Below, one piece after another: positions 1-7,280 of a stretch of DNA of 64,000 nucleotides; within the stretch, counting starts at the first letter, position 1; each line of letters begins with the position of its first letter. The notes below the pieces were generated by a model that worked only from the letters and a program-made list of their open reading frames with translations, had not been told where the DNA came from and made no database searches. The stretch is from Nitrospirales bacterium (GTDB lineage Bacteria; Nitrospirota; Nitrospiria; Nitrospirales; UBA8639): NCBI GenBank assembly GCA_021604145.1, contig BQIX01000001.1, forward strand, positions 124,001 to 188,000, read 5' to 3'. A program made the translations under genes and the position numbers.

Positions 1-205
1 CCAGCGTGACGTGTTGTCTGGGATTGGAAAATGATTTCGTTAAGGCCAGGGCATCTGGAGCGTTTGTGAGTCGTTCATTGACGGTCGAGAGGGTGTTGGT
101 CATTGTTCCGGAGCGTTCAGTCTCCTCCGAGAGTTGAAACACAACCGTGACTCCCCAGACTAGCAGTAAGGCGCCGAGCATGTATATTTTCTTTTGATTC
201 GTCAT
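1..205 (-). CDS. Partial membrane-anchored protein at end of pilus/T2SS operon (C-terminus cut by window edge)
   Basis: Sixty-eight codons are visible before the window ends. The ATG overlaps the stop of the PilO-like gene in an ATGA, so the two are translationally coupled. The start reads MTNQKKIYMLGALLLVWG, a short charged leader followed by one hydrophobic segment (about residues 8-24), then a polar stretch rich in Ser, Thr and Glu. This is the layout of a bitopic inner-membrane protein with its bulk in the periplasm. By position after PilM, PilN and PilO it could be a PilP- or GspC-like alignment protein, but no diagnostic motif is visible in the part seen, so the function is inferred from context only. 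Confidence 0.6.
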   Translation of the reverse strand, partial: MTNQKKIYMLGALLLVWGVTVVFQLSEETERSGTMTNTLSTVNERLTNAPDALALTKSFSNPRQHVTL

Positions 206-777
206 AATACTTGGCGTGTCTGTGTCGAATGCCCCGAAGGTTGTCGAAGAAATGTGGCGACCTTAATTTTAAATCCGACTTCATGTGACTTTTTCGCGCG
301 TTCCACCGAGAGTTTTTCGATGAAAACATAGGGCCATTTCGACTCGAGTTCAAAGATGAATTTCCGTATAGATTTATAACGTCCCGACGCTTCGAATGAC
401 AGTATGCCTTTCGTAGCGAGTTGATGACGGAGTTCTTGGAGGTCATAGCCCATCCCCGGAATTCGGACATGATGGGTCTTTGCCAAAGAGGCAATGGAGA
501 CGCTCAAGCGTGTAAAGTCTTTTTGAACGGGAAGACCGCTCCAGATTTCTCCTAAAATCTCCTGGGTATTTTGTGCGGCCTCCAATTGTTGCCGATTGTG
601 TACTGTGGCCGAATAAAACACTGATGCGTCTTCCAGCTGCGTGTGGGCCGGAACATAGACGAAAATGTACATGCCCAATGCAATGAGACATGACAGGCCA
701 GCCATTAGCGTGAGCGGGATGAGATGACGTGAGACCTGAAATGTGGTCTTGGAACGATTGAGAAATGCAAATGGCAT
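202..777 (-). CDS. PilO/GspM-like inner-membrane alignment protein
   Basis: A 191-residue protein with a short cytoplasmic tail, one membrane segment at about residues 20-45, a following coiled region and a C-terminal alpha/beta part. This is the architecture of PilO and GspM, which pair with PilN/GspL to link the cytoplasmic platform to the outer-membrane secretin. It lies 7 bases after the PilN-like gene and overlaps the next gene by four bases. Sequence similarity to classical PilO is weak by eye; the assignment relies on size, topology and place in the PilM-N-O order. Located in the inner membrane with a periplasmic domain. Confidence 0.65.
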   Translation of the reverse strand: MPFAFLNRSKTTFQVSRHLIPLTLMAGLSCLIALGMYIFVYVPAHTQLEDASVFYSATVHNRQQLEAAQNTQEILGEIWSGLPVQKDFTRLSVSIASLAKTHHVRIPGMGYDLQELRHQLATKGILSFEASGRYKSIRKFIFELESKWPYVFIEKLSVERAKKSHEVGFKIKVATFLRQPSGHSTQTRQVL

Positions 778-784
778 GATAGGT

Positions 785-1393
785 CTAGACTCCGTTTTGT
801 TCTGTTATTGGAGGCTCTTGGCCCGACTTATACAAGACAGTGAGCGTAAAGAGCACAAATGTGGTCTTATCGTGTTTCTTGTTTTGTTTCTGCGCATGTT
901 GCGATAAGACGACGTGATGAAATGACGGGTGCGTCTCCAGTTGATCGACCAACCCATTGATGTCTTTGAGGGTTTTAGCAGATCCGCTTAATGTAATGGT
1001 TGTTTCTTTAAAATTTACTTTGACAGATTCCATGGAAATCGTGTCTGGGACCGTGGATTCCAGATCATTCAGAAATTGAGTCCATGAAAATCCTAATTGT
1101 GCCCGTATTTGATTGGCAAAGCGAATTTCTTTTGGCAACGCTTGAATGCGTTCTTGAGAAAGATCTATCCCGTGCGACGAGGCGTTTGTGATCATCTGCC
1201 GATTTAGCAGTTGGAGCTCATGTGTTTTATCCAAGAATTGTGACCGTTCACGATCAATCTCTTGACTGACCCACCAAATCCCTCCGGCAATTATGAGGCC
1301 GCCTACCATCAAGACGATCAATCCCCATTGTGCCAGGAAGAGGCGGTCCATTCCCGGAGCTGTCAGCGACAAATGTGTTCGAGGTTTCATCAT
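785..1393 (-). CDS. PilN/GspL-C-like fimbrial assembly protein
   Basis: A 202-residue protein with an N-terminal cytoplasmic stretch, one membrane segment at about residues 24-44 (LIVLMVGGLIIAGGIWWV), a coiled region, and a C-terminal domain in which a statement such as WTQFLNDLESTVPDTISMES matches the PilN family pattern of a 'wl..l...lP..v.l' turn. PilN binds PilM in the cytoplasm and PilO in the periplasm. It overlaps the upstream PilM-like gene by four bases (ATGA). Good fit to family and position; no full motif confirmation possible here. Confidence 0.7.
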   Translation of the reverse strand: MMKPRTHLSLTAPGMDRLFLAQWGLIVLMVGGLIIAGGIWWVSQEIDRERSQFLDKTHELQLLNRQMITNASSHGIDLSQERIQALPKEIRFANQIRAQLGFSWTQFLNDLESTVPDTISMESVKVNFKETTITLSGSAKTLKDINGLVDQLETHPSFHHVVLSQHAQKQNKKHDKTTFVLFTLTVLYKSGQEPPITEQNGV

Positions 1394-2520
1394 ATTACTG
1401 CCACGCTGGCCAAGGCGGAGATGGAATTCATTTGAGAAGAGGCTTTCATGAGGGCGACTTTTGTTTTCGGAGGCAATGTGTCTGCCACTTTCATGATTGA
1501 CAGGGGTGGCGGACGCAAGATTGTCGCGTTCAACATGGTCTTGATCGAGTCTTCCGTCGGGAACAATTCGTTCCCATGACAGAGTCCTTCAGCGAAATAG
1601 AAGGGAATTGGCGCATTGTCCACCCGCTCATATTGATGAGATTCAAAATAGTACTGCAGTGTGGCGACCAGTTCGTTCGAGACCGTATTCAGATGCGCCG
1701 AGGTATAGTGTTGTAAGTGTTGGCTGCTGTTTTCCTGCAGTGACGCATTGTCTCGCGTCTCATCATCTGGCACCGTTGTCGTCTGATCGGACTGAGCTGT
1801 GTGCTGAGAAAACCGCGGGATTGGCAATGTCTTGACACGAAGGAAAATGGGGTCGGCCTTGCGAAATGCGATAAACGAAAATCCCCAGTTTGCGAGATAC
1901 AAGAAGAGTGACTCGTGATTGGAGTTTCCACTCTGGTGTTTCGATTGCCGGCCGAATATTGGTCCGTGTGTCTGATAGAAGTCGCAGACATCTAATCCCG
2001 ATAGTCCGACAGAGTTTGGTAAAAGGCCAACGGCAAGGCAGGCTTCTTCGTATTGTTCAATAATGTCGTGTTGGACAGCTGTCGCGAGAATGTGTCTCGG
2101 GTGTGTTTGGTGTTTTGATGCCGCGACGGTCCGATACGCAAATCGGGTTTTGTCGGTTACGACATTCATATCTTGCTGGAATCTCCAGCGTACCACCGAG
2201 TCTTGCTCCGATTGTTTCGCCGGAAACGATGGGAAGGTTAAAATCGTTGTTCGTCCGCAAATGTCTGGTAACGAGAGTGCGACAGATTGCGGGAGACGGC
2301 TGTGTTTCACGACGGCGCGGAGACATTCGGTGAATTCTTTCATGTTCTCAATGTTGGGTCGTGCCGGAGACAATCGCAGGCAGCCTGCAGGAAGCAGTGA
2401 TTCTGAAATACGTCGACAAGTTACGCGATTCCACTGTCGTCGAACCTCTACAAGACAGAGAGAGTCGCGAGTAATCGAGAGTCCCAAGCTGGCTTTCGTC
2501 ATGGGAAGGAATGTTGTCAT
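1390..2520 (-). CDS. PilM-like actin-fold pilus assembly ATPase-like protein
   Basis: A 376-residue soluble protein. The N-terminus (ASLGLSITRDSLCLVEVRR) has the first actin-like phosphate strand typical of PilM/FtsA relatives, and a second strand pair is seen around FLYLANWGFSFIAFRK. PilM sits in the cytoplasm and carries the PilN tail. It overlaps the end of gspE by four bases and the start of the PilN-like gene by four bases, so the three are likely translated together. The protein is divergent and carries a low-complexity Gln/His/Ser stretch in the middle third (about residues 200-280) that is not usual for PilM. Function assigned from fold pattern and order. Confidence 0.65.
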   Translation of the reverse strand: MTTFLPMTKASLGLSITRDSLCLVEVRRQWNRVTCRRISESLLPAGCLRLSPARPNIENMKEFTECLRAVVKHSRLPQSVALSLPDICGRTTILTFPSFPAKQSEQDSVVRWRFQQDMNVVTDKTRFAYRTVAASKHQTHPRHILATAVQHDIIEQYEEACLAVGLLPNSVGLSGLDVCDFYQTHGPIFGRQSKHQSGNSNHESLFLYLANWGFSFIAFRKADPIFLRVKTLPIPRFSQHTAQSDQTTTVPDDETRDNASLQENSSQHLQHYTSAHLNTVSNELVATLQYYFESHQYERVDNAPIPFYFAEGLCHGNELFPTEDSIKTMLNATILRPPPLSIMKVADTLPPKTKVALMKASSQMNSISALASVAVI

Positions 2521-4247
2521 GCGGCATCGTCAACCGGAGTGACCCGGTTGATCTCCTTGAGCGTGGTTTCTCCACGAAAGACTTTTTGTACTGCGGCTTG
2601 TCTGAGCGTGGTTAAGCCTTGTGCCATGGCGGCAATGCGAACTTCCGATGATGACTTGCCGGCGAGGATCATTTCCTTCATCGAATCAGTCATATCCAGA
2701 AATTCGGTAATTCCTTTTCGCCCGCGATAACCCAAGCCGTTGCATTCGTGACACCCTTTTCCCTCATACAGGGTATTCGATTGAACTTTTTCGTAATCGA
2801 GCCCTGATTCTTCGCAAAGCTTCCGGTCGACTTCGATCTGGACTTTACAAAATGGACAGATTGCGCGGACGAGACGTTGCGCGAGGATGCAACTCAAAGA
2901 GGCGACAAAATTATACGGTTCGATTCCCATATTGACAAAACGGCTAATTACGTCAAAGGCATTATTGGCATGCACGGTGGTGAAGACCAAATGTCCGGTT
3001 AACGCCGATTGAATGGCAATTTGCGCGGTTTCGACATCCCGAATTTCACCGACCATGATTTTGTCGGGATCATGCCGTAAGATCGAGCGTAATCCGCGGG
3101 CAAAGGTCAATCCTTTTTTTTCATTCACAGGAATTTGCACGATGCCTTTTAATTGATATTCAACTGGATCTTCGATGGTGATAATTTTATCTTCCACCGT
3201 ATGCACTTCATTGAGTGCGCCGTACAGCGTGGTGGTTTTGCCGCTTCCGGTGGGGCCCGTGACCAGCACCATACCATAGGGCCGCGTAATGGCACGTCGT
3301 AATCGACGTAAATCTTCGGGGTTAAATCCCAGCACGTCGAGATTGAGCCCATGCGCTCCGGTGGCGATATGTTGCTTGTCGAGAATACGAATGACAACCG
3401 ATTCACCAAACACGCTGGGAAGAATGGAAACGCGAAAATCCACAGTCCGTTTTTCGACATGAAGCTTGAAGCGACCATCTTGTGGAATGCGACGTTCCGC
3501 AATGTCCAGTTCAGCCATAATCTTGAGTCTGGAAATTAATGAGGCATGAAATGAGGAGGAGAGCGGTTCCATGGCATTATAGAGGACCCCGTCAATGCGA
3601 AACTTTACTTGGACCACTTGATCATTGGCTTCAATGTGAATATCACTCGCCTGTTTCTGAAGGGCGCTCAAAATAATGGTATTCACAAGCTTGACGACCG
3701 GGCTTTGATCCTTCGAGATTTGTTCTACAGACAGAATTTCTTCCCCTTTCTCATCTTCCTTAATGAGGACAGGGTCGAGTTCTGCCTGAATGCGAGAAAG
3801 AACCTGCTTGTTCCCTTCGCTGGCGGCCAAGGCGTCATGAATGGCCGTATCCGTTGAAACCACCAATCGCAATTCACATCCCAGGAAGAGTTCTAACTCG
3901 TCGAGGACTCGCACATCTTGCGGGTTGGGAATAGCAATCGTTAGCACGCCTTCATCTTCCGAGAGGGGGACAAAGGGATAGCGATGCATCCATTCAACCG
4001 GAATCGTTTCAAAAAAGTCCGGGTTGACCCGAAATTCGTTGAGCGGCTCATAGGGCAATCCGTACTGTTCTGCTAAGGCTTGAACGATCTGCTCTTCTGA
4101 GACAAGCCCTTCTTCGAGCAGGACGGCTTTGAGTGGGCGACGGGTCTCGAGCGCCTGGGAGACGAGTTGCTCCATTTGCGTATCGGAAATAAGGCCGCGC
4201 TTGACAAAGATGTCTTCAAGCGCGACTCGTTTGAGCGGTGTTGGCAT
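2517..4247 (-). CDS. gspE: GspE/PilB-type secretion ATPase
   Basis: A 576-residue cytoplasmic hexameric ATPase that powers pseudopilus extension. The N-terminal MshEN-type domain (about residues 1-150) precedes the ATPase domain with Walker A GPTGSGKTT near residue 330, an Asp box (IEDPVEY), and a Walker B/His-box region around MVGEIRDVETAQIA and TGHLVFTTVHANN. A four-cysteine zinc element (CPFC and CHEC) near residues 465-510 is typical of GspE and PilB. Length and motif order are normal. Starts 36 bases after gspF and overlaps the PilM-like gene by four bases. Could equally be called PilB; the neighbouring secretin and pseudopilins favour a T2SS-like role but the PilM-N-O set is shared with type IV pili. 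Confidence 0.93.
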   Translation of the reverse strand: MPTPLKRVALEDIFVKRGLISDTQMEQLVSQALETRRPLKAVLLEEGLVSEEQIVQALAEQYGLPYEPLNEFRVNPDFFETIPVEWMHRYPFVPLSEDEGVLTIAIPNPQDVRVLDELELFLGCELRLVVSTDTAIHDALAASEGNKQVLSRIQAELDPVLIKEDEKGEEILSVEQISKDQSPVVKLVNTIILSALQKQASDIHIEANDQVVQVKFRIDGVLYNAMEPLSSSFHASLISRLKIMAELDIAERRIPQDGRFKLHVEKRTVDFRVSILPSVFGESVVIRILDKQHIATGAHGLNLDVLGFNPEDLRRLRRAITRPYGMVLVTGPTGSGKTTTLYGALNEVHTVEDKIITIEDPVEYQLKGIVQIPVNEKKGLTFARGLRSILRHDPDKIMVGEIRDVETAQIAIQSALTGHLVFTTVHANNAFDVISRFVNMGIEPYNFVASLSCILAQRLVRAICPFCKVQIEVDRKLCEESGLDYEKVQSNTLYEGKGCHECNGLGYRGRKGITEFLDMTDSMKEMILAGKSSSEVRIAAMAQGLTTLRQAAVQKVFRGETTLKEINRVTPVDDAA

Positions 4248-4282
4248 TTCAGTTCAGAGATCGTTGCATCCTGTCAGGATGG

Positions 4283-5509
4283 TTAGATGGCGCCTGCAAG
4301 ATTAAAGATTGGTAAGTACATAATGATCACAATGCCTCCAACGAGTATCCCCATGCCCAGGAGAAGCAGTGGTTCAATCCATGTTGTTAACCGTGATAGT
4401 TGGAGATCTAATTCGCCCTCATGAAATTCTGCAACTTCAAGGAGCATGGTTTCCAGGGAGCCAGTTGTTTCTCCAACTTCAATCATTTCGATCGTCATTC
4501 TTGGTAGAAACGATTCACGTTTGAGCGATGAGGAGAGACTCTTTCCATCTTTCACGGAATCGATTGTAGCACTGAGGGCATGTGTGAAGACTTGATTAGT
4601 CATGCCTCTGGCCGTGACTTGGAGCGCGGACAGTAATGGAATGCCGCCGGCAAGAATGGTGGAGAGCGTTCGCGTGAAGCGAATGACTTGATTTTTCAAG
4701 ACGACATCACCGATTAAGGGAAGCCGGAGCAGCCATCGATGCGTGTGCATGAGTCCTTGGGGAGTTTTCCACCATATGTGGAATCCTACCCCAGCGACGA
4801 GTATGCCGACGAGTGCCCAAGGAAGCCACTCTCCTGTATGCGTAATGGTGTTGAGTAACAGTTGTGTCGCAAGAGGCAGTTCTGTATTACTTTCCGCATA
4901 GACTTCTGCAAAGATGGGCATGACATAGGCCAATAAAAACCCGACAATGGCAAATCCGAATACAACGAGAAATGAAGGGTAGGCGAGCGCTTTCACGACT
5001 TTTTCCCTCACGCCAATCAGGAGTTTGAGGTATTCGATATACCGTTGAATCACTTCTGGCAGATTGCCAGACTGTTCGCCTGATCGAATCGAAGCTTGGT
5101 AGAGCTCGGAAAAATACATCGGATAATTTGCCATGGCATCAGAAATTGATGCTCCGCCACGAATTTCTTCTCGAAGGCCCAATAGTGCATGTTGGAAGGC
5201 TCCCTTTGTCGCACGTTCCGATAATAGGTCGAAGCTTCGTAGCATTGGGAGCCCGGATTTAATCAAGGCCAGAAATTCTTGATTAAACACCAGAAATTCT
5301 CGCAGGGAAAGCGGTTTCCCTTTTCGTTGAACGGTGTGGCTTTCAACCTGGAGGCCTTTTCCGTTGAGCTCCAGAATGAGGATGCCTTGAGCCTCCAATC
5401 GAGCTCGAACAGACCGTTCGTTATCGTCTTCTATTGAATCTTCAAAGGTGCTTCCATCAGGTCGCGCGGCTCTGTAATGAAATAATGGCACGAGTTGAAG
5501 ACATTCCAA
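4283..5509 (-). CDS. gspF: GspF/PilC-type inner-membrane platform protein
   Basis: A 408-residue polytopic protein with the two tandem GspF domains (about residues 70-195 and 275-395), each followed by a hydrophobic segment, and three membrane segments in all (about 170-190, 225-245 and 375-400). Conserved family features such as LIKSGLPMLRSFDLLSE and ILAGGIPLLSALQ are present. It forms the inner-membrane platform that contacts the ATPase. The ATG at 5509 gives a slightly longer N-terminus (MECLQLVPLFHYRA) than the usual 'F.Y.a.d..G' start; an alternative nearby start cannot be excluded. Confidence 0.92.
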   Translation of the reverse strand: MECLQLVPLFHYRAARPDGSTFEDSIEDDNERSVRARLEAQGILILELNGKGLQVESHTVQRKGKPLSLREFLVFNQEFLALIKSGLPMLRSFDLLSERATKGAFQHALLGLREEIRGGASISDAMANYPMYFSELYQASIRSGEQSGNLPEVIQRYIEYLKLLIGVREKVVKALAYPSFLVVFGFAIVGFLLAYVMPIFAEVYAESNTELPLATQLLLNTITHTGEWLPWALVGILVAGVGFHIWWKTPQGLMHTHRWLLRLPLIGDVVLKNQVIRFTRTLSTILAGGIPLLSALQVTARGMTNQVFTHALSATIDSVKDGKSLSSSLKRESFLPRMTIEMIEVGETTGSLETMLLEVAEFHEGELDLQLSRLTTWIEPLLLLGMGILVGGIVIIMYLPIFNLAGAI

Positions 5510-5553
5510 ACAGTCAAATGAGTGCTGTCAGACTGAGGGGGAGTCAAGTGTAT

Positions 5554-6372
5554 TTATTCAGTTTGGGGTACCGCAGCCTCAGACTCTGACATATCCGCCT
5601 CTTGCTGTTCTTGGTCAGGTTGATGAGCGGCAAGTTGAGGAATTGTGAGCACTTGCCCTTCCACAATCATATCAGATTCTAATGCATTCATATCCATTAA
5701 GTCGTCAACGGACATGTCGTGTTGTTGAGCGATATGCCACAGCGTATCTCCTGCGCGCACGGTCCAGGTATCCAGATTCGTTGTGGCGGTCGACGAGGTG
5801 GTCATCGAAAAGGCGGTTAAACTTGGCGTGCCACGTTGCGCGTGCCGTTGTGTATGTTTCATATCGTGTTTGATTTGGACCACTTCAGTCATCAGCGTTT
5901 CCATATTGGCCATCATGTCATATACCGAGGCCTGGACTGTTTGTACCTCGGCGATTAATTGTTGTAGGTCAGGCAGTGCTGTCGATTGGGCTTGAAGTTT
6001 AATGTTTTCTTGATGTAGCTGATCGCGTTCATTTTCAGCCGCAAGCAAGTTCTCCTTGATGGATTGCATATGGCCTGACATCGTCTCTTCTCGTGCTTTC
6101 AACGTTTCGAGTTGATTGAGTGCTGCTTGAAGTTCGGCTTGTTGCTTGGCTGTGGCAATCTTGATCATGGCAAGCTCTGATCGCAGCAAATTTGCTTCTT
6201 CACGTGCCTCGTAGATCAAGGCATTCTGCACGGCGGGCGTTTGAGGTACATGGCCGGTCTCCGGTTTTGCGGCCGGAGCATGGGTACACCCAATCGTGAT
6301 GAAAACCGATAAGAAGACAAGCAACCATTGAAGTTGAATACGAGAGACATATGTCATAGTCATGCCTACCAT
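5554..6372 (-). CDS. LysM-domain lipoprotein with coiled coil
   Basis: A 272-residue protein. A signal peptide ends in a lipobox (FITIGC), so it is probably a lipoprotein. Residues 55-185 form a long coiled coil rich in Glu, Gln and Leu. A single LysM peptidoglycan-binding domain follows (about 200-245: WTVRAGDTLWHIAQQHDMS to GQVLTIP), then an acidic tail. It lies between a pseudopilin and gspF and overlaps the pseudopilin end by seven bases, so it is part of the secretion operon. It could anchor the machine to the cell wall, as FimV/TspA-type LysM proteins do in other type IV pilus systems; that parallel is inference. An ATG three codons downstream is an alternative start. Confidence 0.85.
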   Translation of the reverse strand: MVGMTMTYVSRIQLQWLLVFLSVFITIGCTHAPAAKPETGHVPQTPAVQNALIYEAREEANLLRSELAMIKIATAKQQAELQAALNQLETLKAREETMSGHMQSIKENLLAAENERDQLHQENIKLQAQSTALPDLQQLIAEVQTVQASVYDMMANMETLMTEVVQIKHDMKHTQRHAQRGTPSLTAFSMTTSSTATTNLDTWTVRAGDTLWHIAQQHDMSVDDLMDMNALESDMIVEGQVLTIPQLAAHQPDQEQQEADMSESEAAVPQTE

Positions 6373-6770
6373 TCTTTATAGGGTCTACCGTCAAGCGACG
6401 TTAAATCACTTCCGCTTTTCACATCGTAGATGCCGGCTGGAGAGTCGTCTTCCTGATCTTTCTCTTCGAGAATTTCCTCCCAGGATGACGATGACTTGGT
6501 AAATGGATCTATCGGTAATTCACGAATATAGTGTTCTGCTACCAGTTCTTCTAATGTGGCAGGATATTTGCCGCGATCGGCATAAAATTGATCAATGAGC
6601 GATCTCATGGTAAATAAGTTTTGCTTTAATGCAGCTTCTTTGGCTTTGGTTGAGGATGTTTGAAACGACGGAACGGCCAAGGTAATCAGAATCGCGGCAA
6701 TCGCTACCACGATCAGCAATTCCAACAAGGTAAAGCCGTCTTTGTGCATTCGTACGATGCGCATGTTCAC
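6366..6770 (-). CDS. GspG-type major-like pseudopilin
   Basis: A 134-residue pseudopilin. The class III signal is clear: a short basic leader, cleavage site KDG|FTLLE with Phe at +1 and Glu at +5, then a hydrophobic helix. The rest (DQFYADRGKYPATLEELV, ELPIDPFTKSS and a C-terminal DGRPYKEW) follows the GspG plan in which the C-terminal loop binds calcium. It starts with GTG at 6770 overlapping the stop of the preceding pseudopilin (GTGA); an internal ATG two codons later is possible. This is the best candidate for the main pseudopilus subunit of the operon. Processed by prepilin peptidase, which is not encoded in this window. Confidence 0.9.
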   Translation of the reverse strand: MNMRIVRMHKDGFTLLELLIVVAIAAILITLAVPSFQTSSTKAKEAALKQNLFTMRSLIDQFYADRGKYPATLEELVAEHYIRELPIDPFTKSSSSWEEILEEKDQEDDSPAGIYDVKSGSDLTSLDGRPYKEW

Positions 6771-7279
6771 CAGTCACGGTATTTCGTCTTATCCAGGGCC
6801 ATGTTGGTGCTGGTGGAATGCAAATCAAAGACATCCTCTCCGCACCATCGGTCAGCATCAGCGTCATCTTGATAACACCGGAGCAGCCATTCGTTTTTCC
6901 CCGTCATCGGGTCAATGGGAATTCGACGGAGATAGCGACGAATATTGTGCGTTCCTTCGGTTTGTGCTTCCGCTCCAGTTAATTCGATTTTTAATAATTG
7001 GTCTAATGATTTTGGATATCCGCTTTGCCCCGTACTTTCCTTACACGTCAGTTGATTCTTCACGCAGAGGGGACCAAGAAGCGTGTCGCCATCTCTGGCC
7101 CAGTCTCGTCGAAATGCATCGATTGCCGTCCGAACGGTTCGTAAGGTTTGTCGAAGCTCCAATTCTTGCGATCGTTTGGTGCTGACTTTTGTAATGGGTA
7201 ACGCGACCGACGCCAAAATAAAAATGATCGCTAGCGTGATCAAGAGCTCGAGGAATGTCACCCCACGACAGGCCTTCAC
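6767..7279 (-). CDS. GspG-like pseudopilin (second copy)
   Basis: A 170-residue pseudopilin if the GTG at 7279, two bases after the gspD stop, is used; an in-frame ATG at 7303 inside gspD is the alternative. Leader VKACRG is followed by the processing site G|VTFLE, with Glu at +5 but Val instead of Phe at +1, then a hydrophobic helix (LLITLAIIFILASVALP). The C-terminal half carries IPIDPMTGKNEW and a final KYRDW as in GspG relatives, plus three pairs of cysteines that could form disulfides. It overlaps the following pseudopilin by four bases. The role of two GspG-like proteins side by side is unclear; one may be a minor subunit. Confidence 0.85.
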   Translation of the reverse strand: MKACRGVTFLELLITLAIIFILASVALPITKVSTKRSQELELRQTLRTVRTAIDAFRRDWARDGDTLLGPLCVKNQLTCKESTGQSGYPKSLDQLLKIELTGAEAQTEGTHNIRRYLRRIPIDPMTGKNEWLLRCYQDDADADRWCGEDVFDLHSTSTNMALDKTKYRDW

Positions 7280-7280
7280 G

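Noticed and set aside
2063-2542. A 159-codon plus-strand frame opposite the PilM-like gene
   Set aside because: It lies wholly over a well-supported gene on the other strand, with no ribosome-binding site or family.
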